The translations under genes were made by a program, and so were the position numbers. Under the pieces are notes generated by a model. That model worked only from the letters and a program-made list of their open reading frames with translations, had not been told where the DNA came from and ran no database searches. Below are positions 1 to 8,640 of a stretch of 64,000 nt of DNA, one piece after another. The stretch covers positions 62,001 through 126,000 of the forward strand of contig NZ_ALBQ01000027.1 in NCBI RefSeq assembly GCF_000282895.1, written 5' to 3'. Source of the DNA: Sphingomonas sp. ATCC 31555 (lineage in GTDB: Bacteria > Pseudomonadota > Alphaproteobacteria > Sphingomonadales > Sphingomonadaceae). Numbering within the stretch: position 1 is the first letter of the stretch; every line of letters begins with the position of its first letter.

Positions 1-412
1 CAGCCCGCGCCATCGCCTCCGGCGTGTCGATCCCGATCGTGATGGCAGAGGCGATCGCATCGGCAGGTGCAACGCCGGCGAGCGCCGCGACGCTGGTCCC
101 CGCCAGCCGGGCTTCCAGGTCCCACAATGCACAATCGACCGCGTTGCGGGCGGCGCTCGCAGGCATCGCTTGGAGGATGTCCGCACGCGTCGCCCCTTCC
201 TCGATCAGCGCGCGCACCCGCTCGACCTCCGCGATCGCGCCTTCGACCGTCTCGCCATATCGGGGATAGGGCACGCCCTCGCCCCAACCCTGCGTTCCGC
301 CTTGGCAGATCGTCACCGTCACCACATCGGCGGCCGTTTTGACGCCGCGGGAGATGCGGAACGGCGTTCTCAGCGCAAAGCGGTCGTGACGAGCGGCGAG
401 GGTGCGGCGCAT
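1..412 (-). CDS. dgcA: Dipeptide epimerase / N-acetyl-D-Glu racemase DgcA-like (partial)
   Basis: This is the first 137 residues of an enolase-superfamily protein; the rest lies beyond the window start. The N-terminal capping domain is clear: TPFRISRG near residues 18-25, a WGEGVPYPRYGET stretch, and NAVDCALWDLEARLAG, which is typical of muconate-lactonising/dipeptide-epimerase proteins. The catalytic KxK and metal-binding acids would fall outside the window, so activity cannot be judged. ATG at 412 overlaps the end of the DUF1611 gene by 43 bases, which implies translational coupling. Enolase-type DgcA next to a DUF1611 DgcN forms a described D-glutamate catabolic pair, in which DgcN acetylates D-Glu and DgcA racemises N-acetyl-D-Glu. 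The other reading is L-Ala-D/L-Glu epimerase of muropeptide recycling. Confidence 0.8.
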   Translation of the reverse strand, partial: MRRTLAARHDRFALRTPFRISRGVKTAADVVTVTICQGGTQGWGEGVPYPRYGETVEGAIAEVERVRALIEEGATRADILQAMPASAARNAVDCALWDLEARLAGTSVAALAGVAPADAIASAITIGIDTPEAMARA

Positions 413-1416
413 GATGTCTCCAGCAGCAGGTCGATGATCGCCTCCGATCCGAAGCGATAAGGGTCCGTACAGGGCAGTCCCAGCGCATCCTCGGTCTCGC
501 GACACAGCCGCCGGGCGGCAACCTCCTCCAGCTTGGCGGTATTGAGCGCCACGCCGACAGCGCGCACGTCAGGGCTGGTCAGCCGCGCCACGCGCAAATT
601 GGTTTCCAGGCACTCGGCAAGCCCCGGCATCGGAAAATGCGGCAGGCCCCGCATGTGCGGGCGCACCGGATCGTGGCAAAGCACCAGCGCCGTCGGCTGC
701 GCACCATGGAGCAGCCCAGTCGAAACGCCGGCAAAGGCAGGGTGGAACAGCGATCCCTGCCCTTCGATCAGATCCCAGCCATCGTCCTCGCGCGCCGGTG
801 CCAGCGTCTCGATGGCCCCGGCGATGAAATCGGCGATCACCGCGTCGAGCGGCACCCCGCCCCCCGCAATCAGGATGCCGGTCTGGCCGGTGGCGCGGAA
901 ATCGGCTTTGATCCCCCGCTCCCGGAGCGCGTCGCGCAGACACAGCGTCGCGTACATTTTGCCGACCGAGCAGTCGGTACCGACCGTCAGCAGCCGGTTG
1001 CCCGCGCGCCGCCGCCCGTTGCCGACCGGCAGGTTTGTCGGCGCATCGCGCACGTCGAACAGCGCAACGCCGGCCTCGGCCGCCGCCGTGACCAGTTCGG
1101 GCACGTCGCGCAGCCGCTCGTGGAGCCCGCACGCGATGTTCAGCCCAGCGCGGATCGCGGCCAGCGCATCACCGATCATCCAGTTGGGGAAGCGACCGCC
1201 CGGATTGGCAATGCCCAGCACCAGCGTCTGCGCGCCGGCAGCACGGCCGGCGGCGGCATCCATCCGCGGCAGACCGAGCGTGAACGGGCAATCGTCGTGC
1301 CGCCATTCGCCAACGCAATCCTCACGGCGAAACGCGGCCAGACCGCGCGATGTCTTGAGGCCGATCTCGTCATCGGAATGGCCGAGATAGAGGAGGTAGG
1401 GAGCGGGAATGGTCAT
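370..1416 (-). CDS. dgcN: DUF1611 family protein, DgcN-type D-glutamate N-acetyltransferase
   Basis: A 348-residue DUF1611 protein. It has the family's N-terminal Rossmann-like domain (LGIANPGGRFPNWM near 67-80) and a C-terminal P-loop domain with GTDCSVGKMYA at about 146-156 and EGQGSLFHPAFAG at about 218-230. Proteins of this type, paired with an enolase-superfamily partner, are described as DgcN, which N-acetylates D-glutamate. An in-frame GTG/ATG extension upstream exists, but ATG at 1416 begins directly at the conserved LLYLGHSDD segment. No signal peptide is seen, so it should be cytoplasmic. It lies 70 bases after the N-acyl-D-amino-acid deacylase gene on the same strand. The family call is strong; the specific reaction is inferred from the pairing. 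Confidence 0.82.
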   Translation of the reverse strand: MTIPAPYLLYLGHSDDEIGLKTSRGLAAFRREDCVGEWRHDDCPFTLGLPRMDAAAGRAAGAQTLVLGIANPGGRFPNWMIGDALAAIRAGLNIACGLHERLRDVPELVTAAAEAGVALFDVRDAPTNLPVGNGRRRAGNRLLTVGTDCSVGKMYATLCLRDALRERGIKADFRATGQTGILIAGGGVPLDAVIADFIAGAIETLAPAREDDGWDLIEGQGSLFHPAFAGVSTGLLHGAQPTALVLCHDPVRPHMRGLPHFPMPGLAECLETNLRVARLTSPDVRAVGVALNTAKLEEVAARRLCRETEDALGLPCTDPYRFGSEAIIDLLLETSCAAPSPLVTTALR

Positions 1417-1486
1417 GATGCGGCATGATAGGAGCGCCGGTGCGAGCGCCGCCAATCGCTCTCCGGTCGCCGCCTATAACGCGCGG

Positions 1487-3073
1487 CTATTGGTCGCACC
1501 CGCTCGGCCGGGGGCGCAGCAGCGCGCGTCCCGCCGCGGCGCCCGTCGCCGCGCCGTCCGCCAGTGCGAGCTGCCCGTTGACGAACAGCGCCGCCACGCC
1601 GACGCTGGTCACGCGCGGATGCAGGTAATCGGCGCGCGGCGCATAACGCTTCGGATCCAGCACCACGACATCGGCATGATAGCCCTTTCGCAGATAGCCG
1701 CGCTGGGGGATGCGATACATGTCGGCGATGGCCCCGGTAGAACGGCGGATGAACTGCGCCAGGCTGATCACCTTCCGCTCGACGACATAGGTCCGATAGA
1801 GCCGCGGGAAAGTGGCGTATTGGCGCGGATGCCCGTTCGATCCGTCGGAGGACGTCACGACCCAGGGCTGCTTCATGATCAGATCGACGTCGCGATCGGC
1901 CATGTTGAAGCTGGCTACGTCGGTGCCCGCCGGCCCTGTGCCCGCCGCATCGGGCGTACGCAGGATGCGGATCGCCGCATCGATCGGAGTCAGCTGCCAC
2001 TGCTTCGCCATTTCCGCGAGCGTCTTGCCGCTCCAGGGCTGTCCCTGCGCCGTCAGCAGCAGCGACCCTGCCCCGCCCCGTCGGCGCAGATTTTCCGTCA
2101 TCTCGGCCTTCAGCCGCGCCAGCGTGGCAGGATCGTCGAAGCGCGCGATCAGCTTGGCGTAGCCGCCGTCCATCGCCCAGCTCGGCACCAGCGACGCATC
2201 GACGCTCGAGCCCGAGGCGAGCCACGGATATTGATCGGCAGTCACGTCCTGACCGGCGCGCCGCGCCGCCTCGATCGTCGCGATCAATGCGGGCGCTTGC
2301 CCCTGCAGGTCGACGCCGAGTGCCTTCAGATGCGCGAAATGCACCGGCGTGCCGGCGATGCGGCCGATCTCGATCGCTTCTCGGGTCGAAGCAAGGAGAC
2401 CGATCGAATAGCTGGATTCATCGCGCTGGTGCGTATCGTACATGCCGCCGCGCTTGCCGACCTCGCTGGCGACCGCCGCGACTTCGTCGGTCTTTGCGAA
2501 GCTTTGCGGGGGGTAGAACAAGCCGGTCGACAGGCCATAGGCACCTTCGCACATCGCGGTCGCGGCGAGGCGCTTCTCTTCCGACAGCTCCGCGGGCGTC
2601 GGCGCCCGATCGTCTTCGCCGAGCACGCGCGTGCGGATCGAACCGAAGCCGACGAACGGCACGACATTGGTGCCGATGCCGCTTGCTTCCAGCGCCTTCG
2701 CGTCTTTCGCCACTTCGAACGTGCCGTAGCCGTCAACGCCGATCACCACCGTGGAGACCCCCTGCGCCAGCCAGGGGAGGTTCAACCGCGCCTTCGGATC
2801 TGCCGAGCGGATATAGCTTTCCGGATGGGTATGCGCGTCGATCAGCCCGGGCGCGACGATCATGCCGCGCGCATCGATCACCTTGCCCGCCGCCGTGCCG
2901 CGCGACCGGCCGACATAGACGATGCGGTCGCCTTCCAGCTCGACGTCGCCGACGAACGGCGCCGTTTCCGCACCCGTGTAGATGGTGCCGCCCCTGATCA
3001 CGACGTCGACGCGCGGCGCGCTCGATGCGGTGGCGGCGCACCAGACAAGGGCGGTCAGGAAAAGGCGCTTCAT
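1487..3073 (-). CDS. N-acyl-D-amino-acid deacylase family amidohydrolase, exported
   Basis: A 528-residue amidohydrolase of the D-aminoacylase type, expected to release free D-amino acids from N-acyl-D-amino acids. A Sec-type signal peptide spans about residues 1-19 (MKRLFLTALVWCAATASSA). The metal site motif GLIDAHTHPE lies at 77-86, FAHLKALGVD in the middle and SSDGSNGHPR near residue 400, all expected for the fold. At the position where classical D-aminoacylases have GNCG with a metal-ligand Cys, this protein reads GVDGYG. Its ATG overlaps the stop codon of the upstream penicillin acylase gene (ATGA), so the two are translationally coupled. The family call is firm; the true substrate is unknown. 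Confidence 0.82.
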   Translation of the reverse strand: MKRLFLTALVWCAATASSAPRVDVVIRGGTIYTGAETAPFVGDVELEGDRIVYVGRSRGTAAGKVIDARGMIVAPGLIDAHTHPESYIRSADPKARLNLPWLAQGVSTVVIGVDGYGTFEVAKDAKALEASGIGTNVVPFVGFGSIRTRVLGEDDRAPTPAELSEEKRLAATAMCEGAYGLSTGLFYPPQSFAKTDEVAAVASEVGKRGGMYDTHQRDESSYSIGLLASTREAIEIGRIAGTPVHFAHLKALGVDLQGQAPALIATIEAARRAGQDVTADQYPWLASGSSVDASLVPSWAMDGGYAKLIARFDDPATLARLKAEMTENLRRRGGAGSLLLTAQGQPWSGKTLAEMAKQWQLTPIDAAIRILRTPDAAGTGPAGTDVASFNMADRDVDLIMKQPWVVTSSDGSNGHPRQYATFPRLYRTYVVERKVISLAQFIRRSTGAIADMYRIPQRGYLRKGYHADVVVLDPKRYAPRADYLHPRVTSVGVAALFVNGQLALADGAATGAAAGRALLRPRPSGCDQ

Positions 3074-5406
3074 TGCGGGCTCCTATCGGGCTGAAGGCGA
3101 GTGGTAACGGCCGCAGCTGCGTCCACGGCGGCACGGCTGAACGGCATGGGCTGCATCGTGCCCGCAATCCAGGGGGCAACCTGATCGCGCCGATGCACCG
3201 ATCGCGGATCGTTCGACTGGCCCGGCAGATTGAGCATCACCGAGCGATCCCAGTCACCGACGTCGATCACTTCCAGATAGCTCGCGCCGCCGCCTACCCG
3301 CCAGTCCGGCCCGTTCCCCAGCCACCGCGCCATCACGGTGAAGCTGTCGCCGCCCGATCCGCCTGCCTCGACCGGCGGGAACGCGGCCGCAATGGCGGGG
3401 ATACGCGACAGCGGATGCGCGATACGAACCCGGTGCAGCTTGTCCCAGCGCCACGCCGCCGGATCGCTGCCCAGCAGCGTCACCGCCTCCGCCCATCCGG
3501 CGGCGAGCGATGCGTCGATGAGGTCCGGTCGTGCGGCTGCCACGCGGATCAGTTCGGGCGGCTCAATTGCGGGGATCAGGCTGCGCGCTGCCTCCGGCAC
3601 CAGCGCCTCGATCATCCGGGCGTTGAGAGCGCGCAGCACGATCTCGTACAGCGCCGCCGCGCCGCTTGCCCCCTCGATCCGCGCATCCCAGCGCGCGAGC
3701 ATCGTCGCCGCCGCTGCGGCACCTTGCGAGGGCTGGCGTGGCAGCATCGCCTGGAACCGCTGCGCGAGCAGCGACAAGGTGTCGTGCTGCAGCGCCACGC
3801 TGTCGGCGATGCTGTGCCGCCTCTGCGCCGACAGCACCTGCGCGATCCGATCGTAGCGCGCGGAGTCGCGAAACGAAAAGGCGGGACTGCGCTCGGCCGG
3901 CCAGTCGGGCGGCAGGTTGTTCTGGTTGGCGGAAGCAAACCAGCCCGCCGGCGGATCATAGTCGCTGGGCAACGCGCGAAAATCGCGCATGCCAGTCCAG
4001 TCGTAGCGGCCATCGCCCGGCACCGGCAGCAGGCCGTTGCCCCGCTTTCGCTGCGGCCAAAAGCCGATCACCTGGCGGCCGTGATGGCCCCGCACATCGG
4101 CATAATGGAAGTTGGTGGGCGACGGGTGCAGCTTGAACGCCTCGCGCAGGCCGGCCCAGTCGCGGGCGAGGTTGATCGCCACCATCGAGAAGGCGCCGGA
4201 GCCCCCCGGCTGCATCCCCACCGACGCCAGAACGGTTGCGCGCCCACGCGCCGGATCGTGCGAAAGGACCGGCCCCTGCACCGCATAGCGAAGCACCACC
4301 TGCCTCGGATCCGCATCCTTCACCGCAATGGCGACATCGTGCCGCACGAAGCGCTTCCAGCCGCCATCGTGGCGATAACGTTCGGGATCCTGCGGATCGA
4401 GCTCCAACACGAACAGGTCTTCCTGATCGATGTGGAAATTGGTGCGGCCGAACGCGAAGCGATCGGTATGGCCCTGCATGATCCCGGCCAGCCCCGGGGC
4501 GCCGCCGCCGATTACGTCGAGGCCCGGCGCGGTCAGATGCGCGACATGGCGAGGCCCGAAGCCGCCGATGCCGAGATGGGGGTCGTTCGCCAATATAGGG
4601 CGCCCGGTAGCGGTGCGGTTCCCCGCCACGGTCCACGCGTTCGATCCCGCATTTGCGGCGCTCATCATATCGTCCGCGTCCTGCGTCGGCGTGTCGCGGC
4701 CGAACGGCAACGCGCCCAGCCGCAGCACGCCCATATCCGCCTCGCGCACCTGTTGCGGATCGAGCCCATCGGGCACGGTCATTGCGATATGGGGGCGCAG
4801 CGGGGCCACCAGTCGGTCCAGTTCGAGCAGCCCCAACGCAGCCAACCGTGCGCGCCGCACCTCGTCATCGACATTGCCGATCGAGCCGCCTCTCGCCAGC
4901 ACCAGATCGGTCAACTGCCAGCGCAGCGGCATCACGTCCAGGATGCGGTATTCGAGCGGGAGCAGCGTACGATCGCGCGCCACCTCGGCAATTCGCGCAT
5001 TGATCCCCGCCACATAGCCGCGCACACATTCGAGAACGTCGCGCGGAATGCGGGCCAGTTCGGCGTCGAGGTCGCCGCGATAGTGGAACAGCCGCGCGGC
5101 CGCATCATGATCGGCAAACTCCGCGCCGAACACTTCCGCCATCCGCCCCATGGCGCGACGATGCGCAAGGTCGATCTGGAACAGCCGATCGCGCGCGACG
5201 ACATAGCCCTGGCCGAAAAAAGCGTCGGCCTTGGTTGCGGCCCGGATGTGCGGCACCCCCCATTGATCGTCGATGATCTCGATCGGCCGCGAAAGCCCCG
5301 CCACTTCGATCCGCGCAGCCGGTGCAAGTGACCGGGCAGACCCTCGCCAAGGCGCGAAGGCGCCGAAGGCCGTGGCGCCAAGCAGGAAGGTGCGGCGATC
5401 GACCAT
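3070..5406 (-). CDS. Penicillin acylase family protein, Tat-exported (copy 1)
   Basis: A 778-residue Ntn-hydrolase precursor of the penicillin acylase/acyl-homoserine-lactone acylase family, which cleaves N-acyl amide bonds in the periplasm. ATG at 5406 gives a Tat signal (DRRTFLLG at residues 3-10); the longer in-frame ORF has no such signal. DDQWGVPHIRA at 46-56 is the family's N-terminal signature. GSNAW places the self-processing nucleophile Ser near 255, followed by ILANDPHLG. The C-terminal GGSGGDSFTVMAR segment is also conserved. It is the first gene of a minus-strand operon leading to an N-acyl-D-amino-acid deacylase. A close paralogue sits on the other side of the divergent TonB receptor. 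Penicillin itself is unlikely to be the natural substrate. Confidence 0.88.
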   Translation of the reverse strand: MVDRRTFLLGATAFGAFAPWRGSARSLAPAARIEVAGLSRPIEIIDDQWGVPHIRAATKADAFFGQGYVVARDRLFQIDLAHRRAMGRMAEVFGAEFADHDAAARLFHYRGDLDAELARIPRDVLECVRGYVAGINARIAEVARDRTLLPLEYRILDVMPLRWQLTDLVLARGGSIGNVDDEVRRARLAALGLLELDRLVAPLRPHIAMTVPDGLDPQQVREADMGVLRLGALPFGRDTPTQDADDMMSAANAGSNAWTVAGNRTATGRPILANDPHLGIGGFGPRHVAHLTAPGLDVIGGGAPGLAGIMQGHTDRFAFGRTNFHIDQEDLFVLELDPQDPERYRHDGGWKRFVRHDVAIAVKDADPRQVVLRYAVQGPVLSHDPARGRATVLASVGMQPGGSGAFSMVAINLARDWAGLREAFKLHPSPTNFHYADVRGHHGRQVIGFWPQRKRGNGLLPVPGDGRYDWTGMRDFRALPSDYDPPAGWFASANQNNLPPDWPAERSPAFSFRDSARYDRIAQVLSAQRRHSIADSVALQHDTLSLLAQRFQAMLPRQPSQGAAAAATMLARWDARIEGASGAAALYEIVLRALNARMIEALVPEAARSLIPAIEPPELIRVAAARPDLIDASLAAGWAEAVTLLGSDPAAWRWDKLHRVRIAHPLSRIPAIAAAFPPVEAGGSGGDSFTVMARWLGNGPDWRVGGGASYLEVIDVGDWDRSVMLNLPGQSNDPRSVHRRDQVAPWIAGTMQPMPFSRAAVDAAAAVTTRLQPDRSPQ

Positions 5407-5491
5407 GAATTCCCCTTGTCCGGCTATGCCCAGGCCCCGCATAAGCGGTCGCGAGGGGAGCATAGAGCGGCGGGAGGCGCGCGCAATCGCA

Positions 5492-5510
5492 CCATAGGCG
5501 AAGGCTATGG
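5492..5510. promoter_or_regulatory. Dyad CCATAG-N7-CTATGG in the acylase/TonB receptor divergent promoter region
   Basis: Perfect 6-base arms at 5492-5497 and 5505-5510 lie in the 247-base gap between two divergent starts (5406 and 5654). The spacing contains T-N11-A (T5495, A5507), the usual form of a LysR-type regulator site. No regulator gene is present nearby in the window. The dyad is seen directly; its function is inferred. Confidence 0.4.
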
Positions 5511-5653
5511 CACACCAAACGATCGGAAGTTGGGTTGCCCTTGACCTGCTTCGCCTTCGCCCTGCACCATCGCCCCTAGTACGGATCAGCGACAAGAAAA
5601 TGACCGTCCGCAGGGAAATCACGCTCGATACGCATTAACCAGGGGGATTGCAG

Positions 5654-8602
5654 ATGACCGACGGATCATGGCGGCGGCTACTATCGACCGGAACCGGCGT
5701 GGCGGCCTTGTCGATGGCGCTGGCGGTGCCGGCATTCGCCCAGACGAACGCCCCCGGCGATCCGCCATCGCAGGCGGAAGCCGAGGCCCAGGCACCGTCC
5801 AGCGACGATCTGATCGTCACCGGTACGCGCATTTTGCGCAACGGCTTCCAGGCGCCCACGCCGGTGACGGTGGCGACCCTGGAGGACATCCGCAACACCT
5901 CGCCCACCAACAACATCGCCGACTTCGTCAACCAGCTGCCCGCGCTCGCCGGCTCTACGCGGCCCTCGAACTCGCGCCTGGCGATAAGCTCGGGGCTTGC
6001 CGGCATCAACGCGCTCAACCTGCGCGGCTTGGGCGAGATTCGGACGCTGGTGTTGCTTGATGGTCGGCGGACGGTAGGGTCCAGCGTGACCGGCCTCGTC
6101 GACGTCAACACCTTCCCGCAGGCGCTGGTGAAGAGCGTCGAGATCGTCACCGGCGGCGCTTCGGCTGCTTATGGCTCGGACGCGGTGGCCGGCGTCGTCA
6201 ACTTCGTGCTCGACAAGAAGTACAAGGGTCTCAAGATCCTGGCCGATAGCGGCATCACCGGGCGAGGCGACGGCGGCAACTATTCCTTCAGCGCCGCGGC
6301 CGGAACCGACTTCGGCAGGGACGGACGCGGCCATGTGCTGCTCAGCGGCGAATGGGCGCATCGCGACGGCATCTTCCAGGTCGATCGCGAATGGAATGCA
6401 CGCGGGCGCGTTCGGATCACCAACCCGAACTACACGAACACCAACGGCCAGCCGCAATTCCTGATCCGCGAGCCTGTGGGGGTCGCCAACGCAACGCCGG
6501 GCGGGATCATCCTCAATTCCAGCGGCGGCGTGGCGAACCGGCTGCGCGGCCTCTATTTCGGCCAGGGCGGCACGGCGAACCGGTTCCAATATGGCGCGCT
6601 CACCTTCCCTGCGCTGGGCGGCGCCACAGCCCCGTCGCTGACGCAGGGCGGCGACTGGCAGCTCAACGATCAGGGCCGCAACATCGGCCTGGATGCGGAC
6701 GACGATCGCCGCGGCGTGTTCGGACGGGTGAGCTACGACATCACCAACGGCATCTCGCTCTTCGCCGAGGCATCGTACAACTGGCAGAAGACGCTGTTCA
6801 ATGCCGGGCCGCAATTGACCACCAGCACCACCCTCAGCGCCGCAAATCCCTATCTGCAGGCCGCGCTGGGCAATGCGGTGTCGGCAGGGCTCATCACCGC
6901 GGCGGAGCGGGCCGCCGTCACCTCCGTCACGATCGGCTCCACCTCGGTCGACCTGCCCTATCGCAAGAACAACAGCAGTCGCGACGTGCAGCGCTATGCG
7001 GTCGGCGCAGAGGGTGAGTTCCAGGCATTCGGCAAGGCTGCCGTCTGGAACATCTACGGCCAATATGGCGAAACCAGAGCGCATGAGCAGTTGCGCGACA
7101 TCATGAACACCACCCGCATGGCCAACGCGACCGACGCGGTGGCCGCGCCCGCCGGCAATGCCCTGGGCGTAGCGGCGGGAACGATCGTGTGCCGGTCTAC
7201 CCTGACCGCGCCCACCAATGGCTGCGTGCCGCTCAACCGGCTGGGCATCGGCGTCGCCAGTCAGGGCGCCATCGATTATGTGCTCGGCGATCCCTATCGC
7301 GACCAGAATCTGCAGCAGACGGTGGCGGGTGCCAACCTGTCGCTGACGCCGTTCGCCACCTGGGCCGGCGATGTCAGCGTCGCGGTCGGCGGCGAATATC
7401 GCCGGGAATCCGTCTCCGGCTCCGTGCCGGTGGAGTTTCAGACCGGCTGGTCGGTGGGCAATTTCCTGCCGACCTTCGGCAGCTACAACGTCAAGGAAGC
7501 CTATCTCGAAACCGTCGTTCCGCTGGGCCTCGGCATCGAGTTCAACGGCGCGGTACGCGCGACCGATTACTCCACCTCGGGCTATGTGACGACGTGGAAG
7601 GTCGGTGCCAGCTGGCAACCGATTGAGGATATCCGCTTCCGCGCCACCCGCTCGCGCGACATTCGGGCGCCCAATCTCAGCGAATTGTTCCAGTCGGGCA
7701 CGTCGCGCACCAACACGCTGACCGATCCCGCGACCGGGCGCACCAACGTAACCTTCCGCGAGATCACCACCGGCAACCCCAATCTTCGCCCGGAGAAAGC
7801 CGATTCGACCAATATCGGCGTGGTGCTCCAGCCTCGTTTTCTCCAGGGCTTCTCGGCTTCGGTCGACGGTTTCGACATCAAGCTGAAGGATGCGATCGGG
7901 CAGTTCTTCGCGCAGGACATCATCAATCGCTGCTATGAAGGCCGCACCGAATTCTGCTCTGCCTATGGCCCCGATCCCACGGGCGACCGCGAACTGTTCT
8001 TCCGCGCCAGCCCGTTCAACTTCGCGCGGCAGTCGGTGCGCGGCATCGACTTCGACGCAAGCTACCGCATCGGGCTAGACCAGATTTTCGGCAAGGCACC
8101 CGGCGCCGTGACCCTGCACGGCTTGGCGACGCGGTACATCCGCAACATCACCGACAGCGGTGTGCCGAACGTCGTGCCGATCAACGTGGTCGGCCAGCTG
8201 AGCGGCACCGCGCCGCCCAAATGGATCTATCGCTTCAATGCCAGCTACGACAACGATCATTTCTCGGTGACGGGCACGGCGCGCGGCGTGAGCAGCGGAA
8301 CCTATGGCAACAATTATATCGAGTGCAGCAGCAACTGCCCGGTCGGTCGCCCGGCCGCGACCGTCTCGCAGTTCCCGACGATCGACGACAACCATATTCC
8401 GGGTGCCTTGTACGTCGATCTGAACCTGACCGCCAAGATCAAGACGGGCAGCGGCGCACGCGGCGAGCTGTTCCTCAACGTCACCAACCTGTTCGATCGC
8501 GATCCCATTCTGTTGCCGGAGACGGGGCTGGCGGCGAACAGCACCTATTCGGATCTGCTGGGCCGCGCCTTCCGCATCGGCATCCGCTTCGAAACGCGCT
8601 GA
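5654..8602 (+). CDS. TonB-dependent receptor (acylated peptide / D-amino-acid locus)
   Basis: A 982-residue outer-membrane receptor that would import a substrate using TonB energy. A signal peptide ends near PAFAQ. A TonB-box-like DDLIVTGTR segment follows, then a plug domain (NLRGLGEIRTLVLLDGRR, VEIVTGGASAAYGSDAV) and a long beta-barrel with sphingomonad features such as IRAPNLSELF. The protein ends in RIGIRFETR rather than in the usual terminal Phe. ATG at 5654 is preceded by AGGGGGATT, better than an upstream in-frame TTG. It diverges from one penicillin acylase and is followed 38 bases later by a second. The likely cargo is an N-acyl peptide or N-acyl amino acid, inferred from neighbours only. 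Confidence 0.92.
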   Translation: MTDGSWRRLLSTGTGVAALSMALAVPAFAQTNAPGDPPSQAEAEAQAPSSDDLIVTGTRILRNGFQAPTPVTVATLEDIRNTSPTNNIADFVNQLPALAGSTRPSNSRLAISSGLAGINALNLRGLGEIRTLVLLDGRRTVGSSVTGLVDVNTFPQALVKSVEIVTGGASAAYGSDAVAGVVNFVLDKKYKGLKILADSGITGRGDGGNYSFSAAAGTDFGRDGRGHVLLSGEWAHRDGIFQVDREWNARGRVRITNPNYTNTNGQPQFLIREPVGVANATPGGIILNSSGGVANRLRGLYFGQGGTANRFQYGALTFPALGGATAPSLTQGGDWQLNDQGRNIGLDADDDRRGVFGRVSYDITNGISLFAEASYNWQKTLFNAGPQLTTSTTLSAANPYLQAALGNAVSAGLITAAERAAVTSVTIGSTSVDLPYRKNNSSRDVQRYAVGAEGEFQAFGKAAVWNIYGQYGETRAHEQLRDIMNTTRMANATDAVAAPAGNALGVAAGTIVCRSTLTAPTNGCVPLNRLGIGVASQGAIDYVLGDPYRDQNLQQTVAGANLSLTPFATWAGDVSVAVGGEYRRESVSGSVPVEFQTGWSVGNFLPTFGSYNVKEAYLETVVPLGLGIEFNGAVRATDYSTSGYVTTWKVGASWQPIEDIRFRATRSRDIRAPNLSELFQSGTSRTNTLTDPATGRTNVTFREITTGNPNLRPEKADSTNIGVVLQPRFLQGFSASVDGFDIKLKDAIGQFFAQDIINRCYEGRTEFCSAYGPDPTGDRELFFRASPFNFARQSVRGIDFDASYRIGLDQIFGKAPGAVTLHGLATRYIRNITDSGVPNVVPINVVGQLSGTAPPKWIYRFNASYDNDHFSVTGTARGVSSGTYGNNYIECSSNCPVGRPAATVSQFPTIDDNHIPGALYVDLNLTAKIKTGSGARGELFLNVTNLFDRDPILLPETGLAANSTYSDLLGRAFRIGIRFETR

Positions 8603-8640
8603 GCGGCCGCGGCGGGGATGGCGCACCAACGGCTACCCGC

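Noticed and set aside
5681..7618. 645-codon open frame on the minus strand
   Set aside because: It is antisense to the TonB receptor with plug and barrel motifs in the plus frame.
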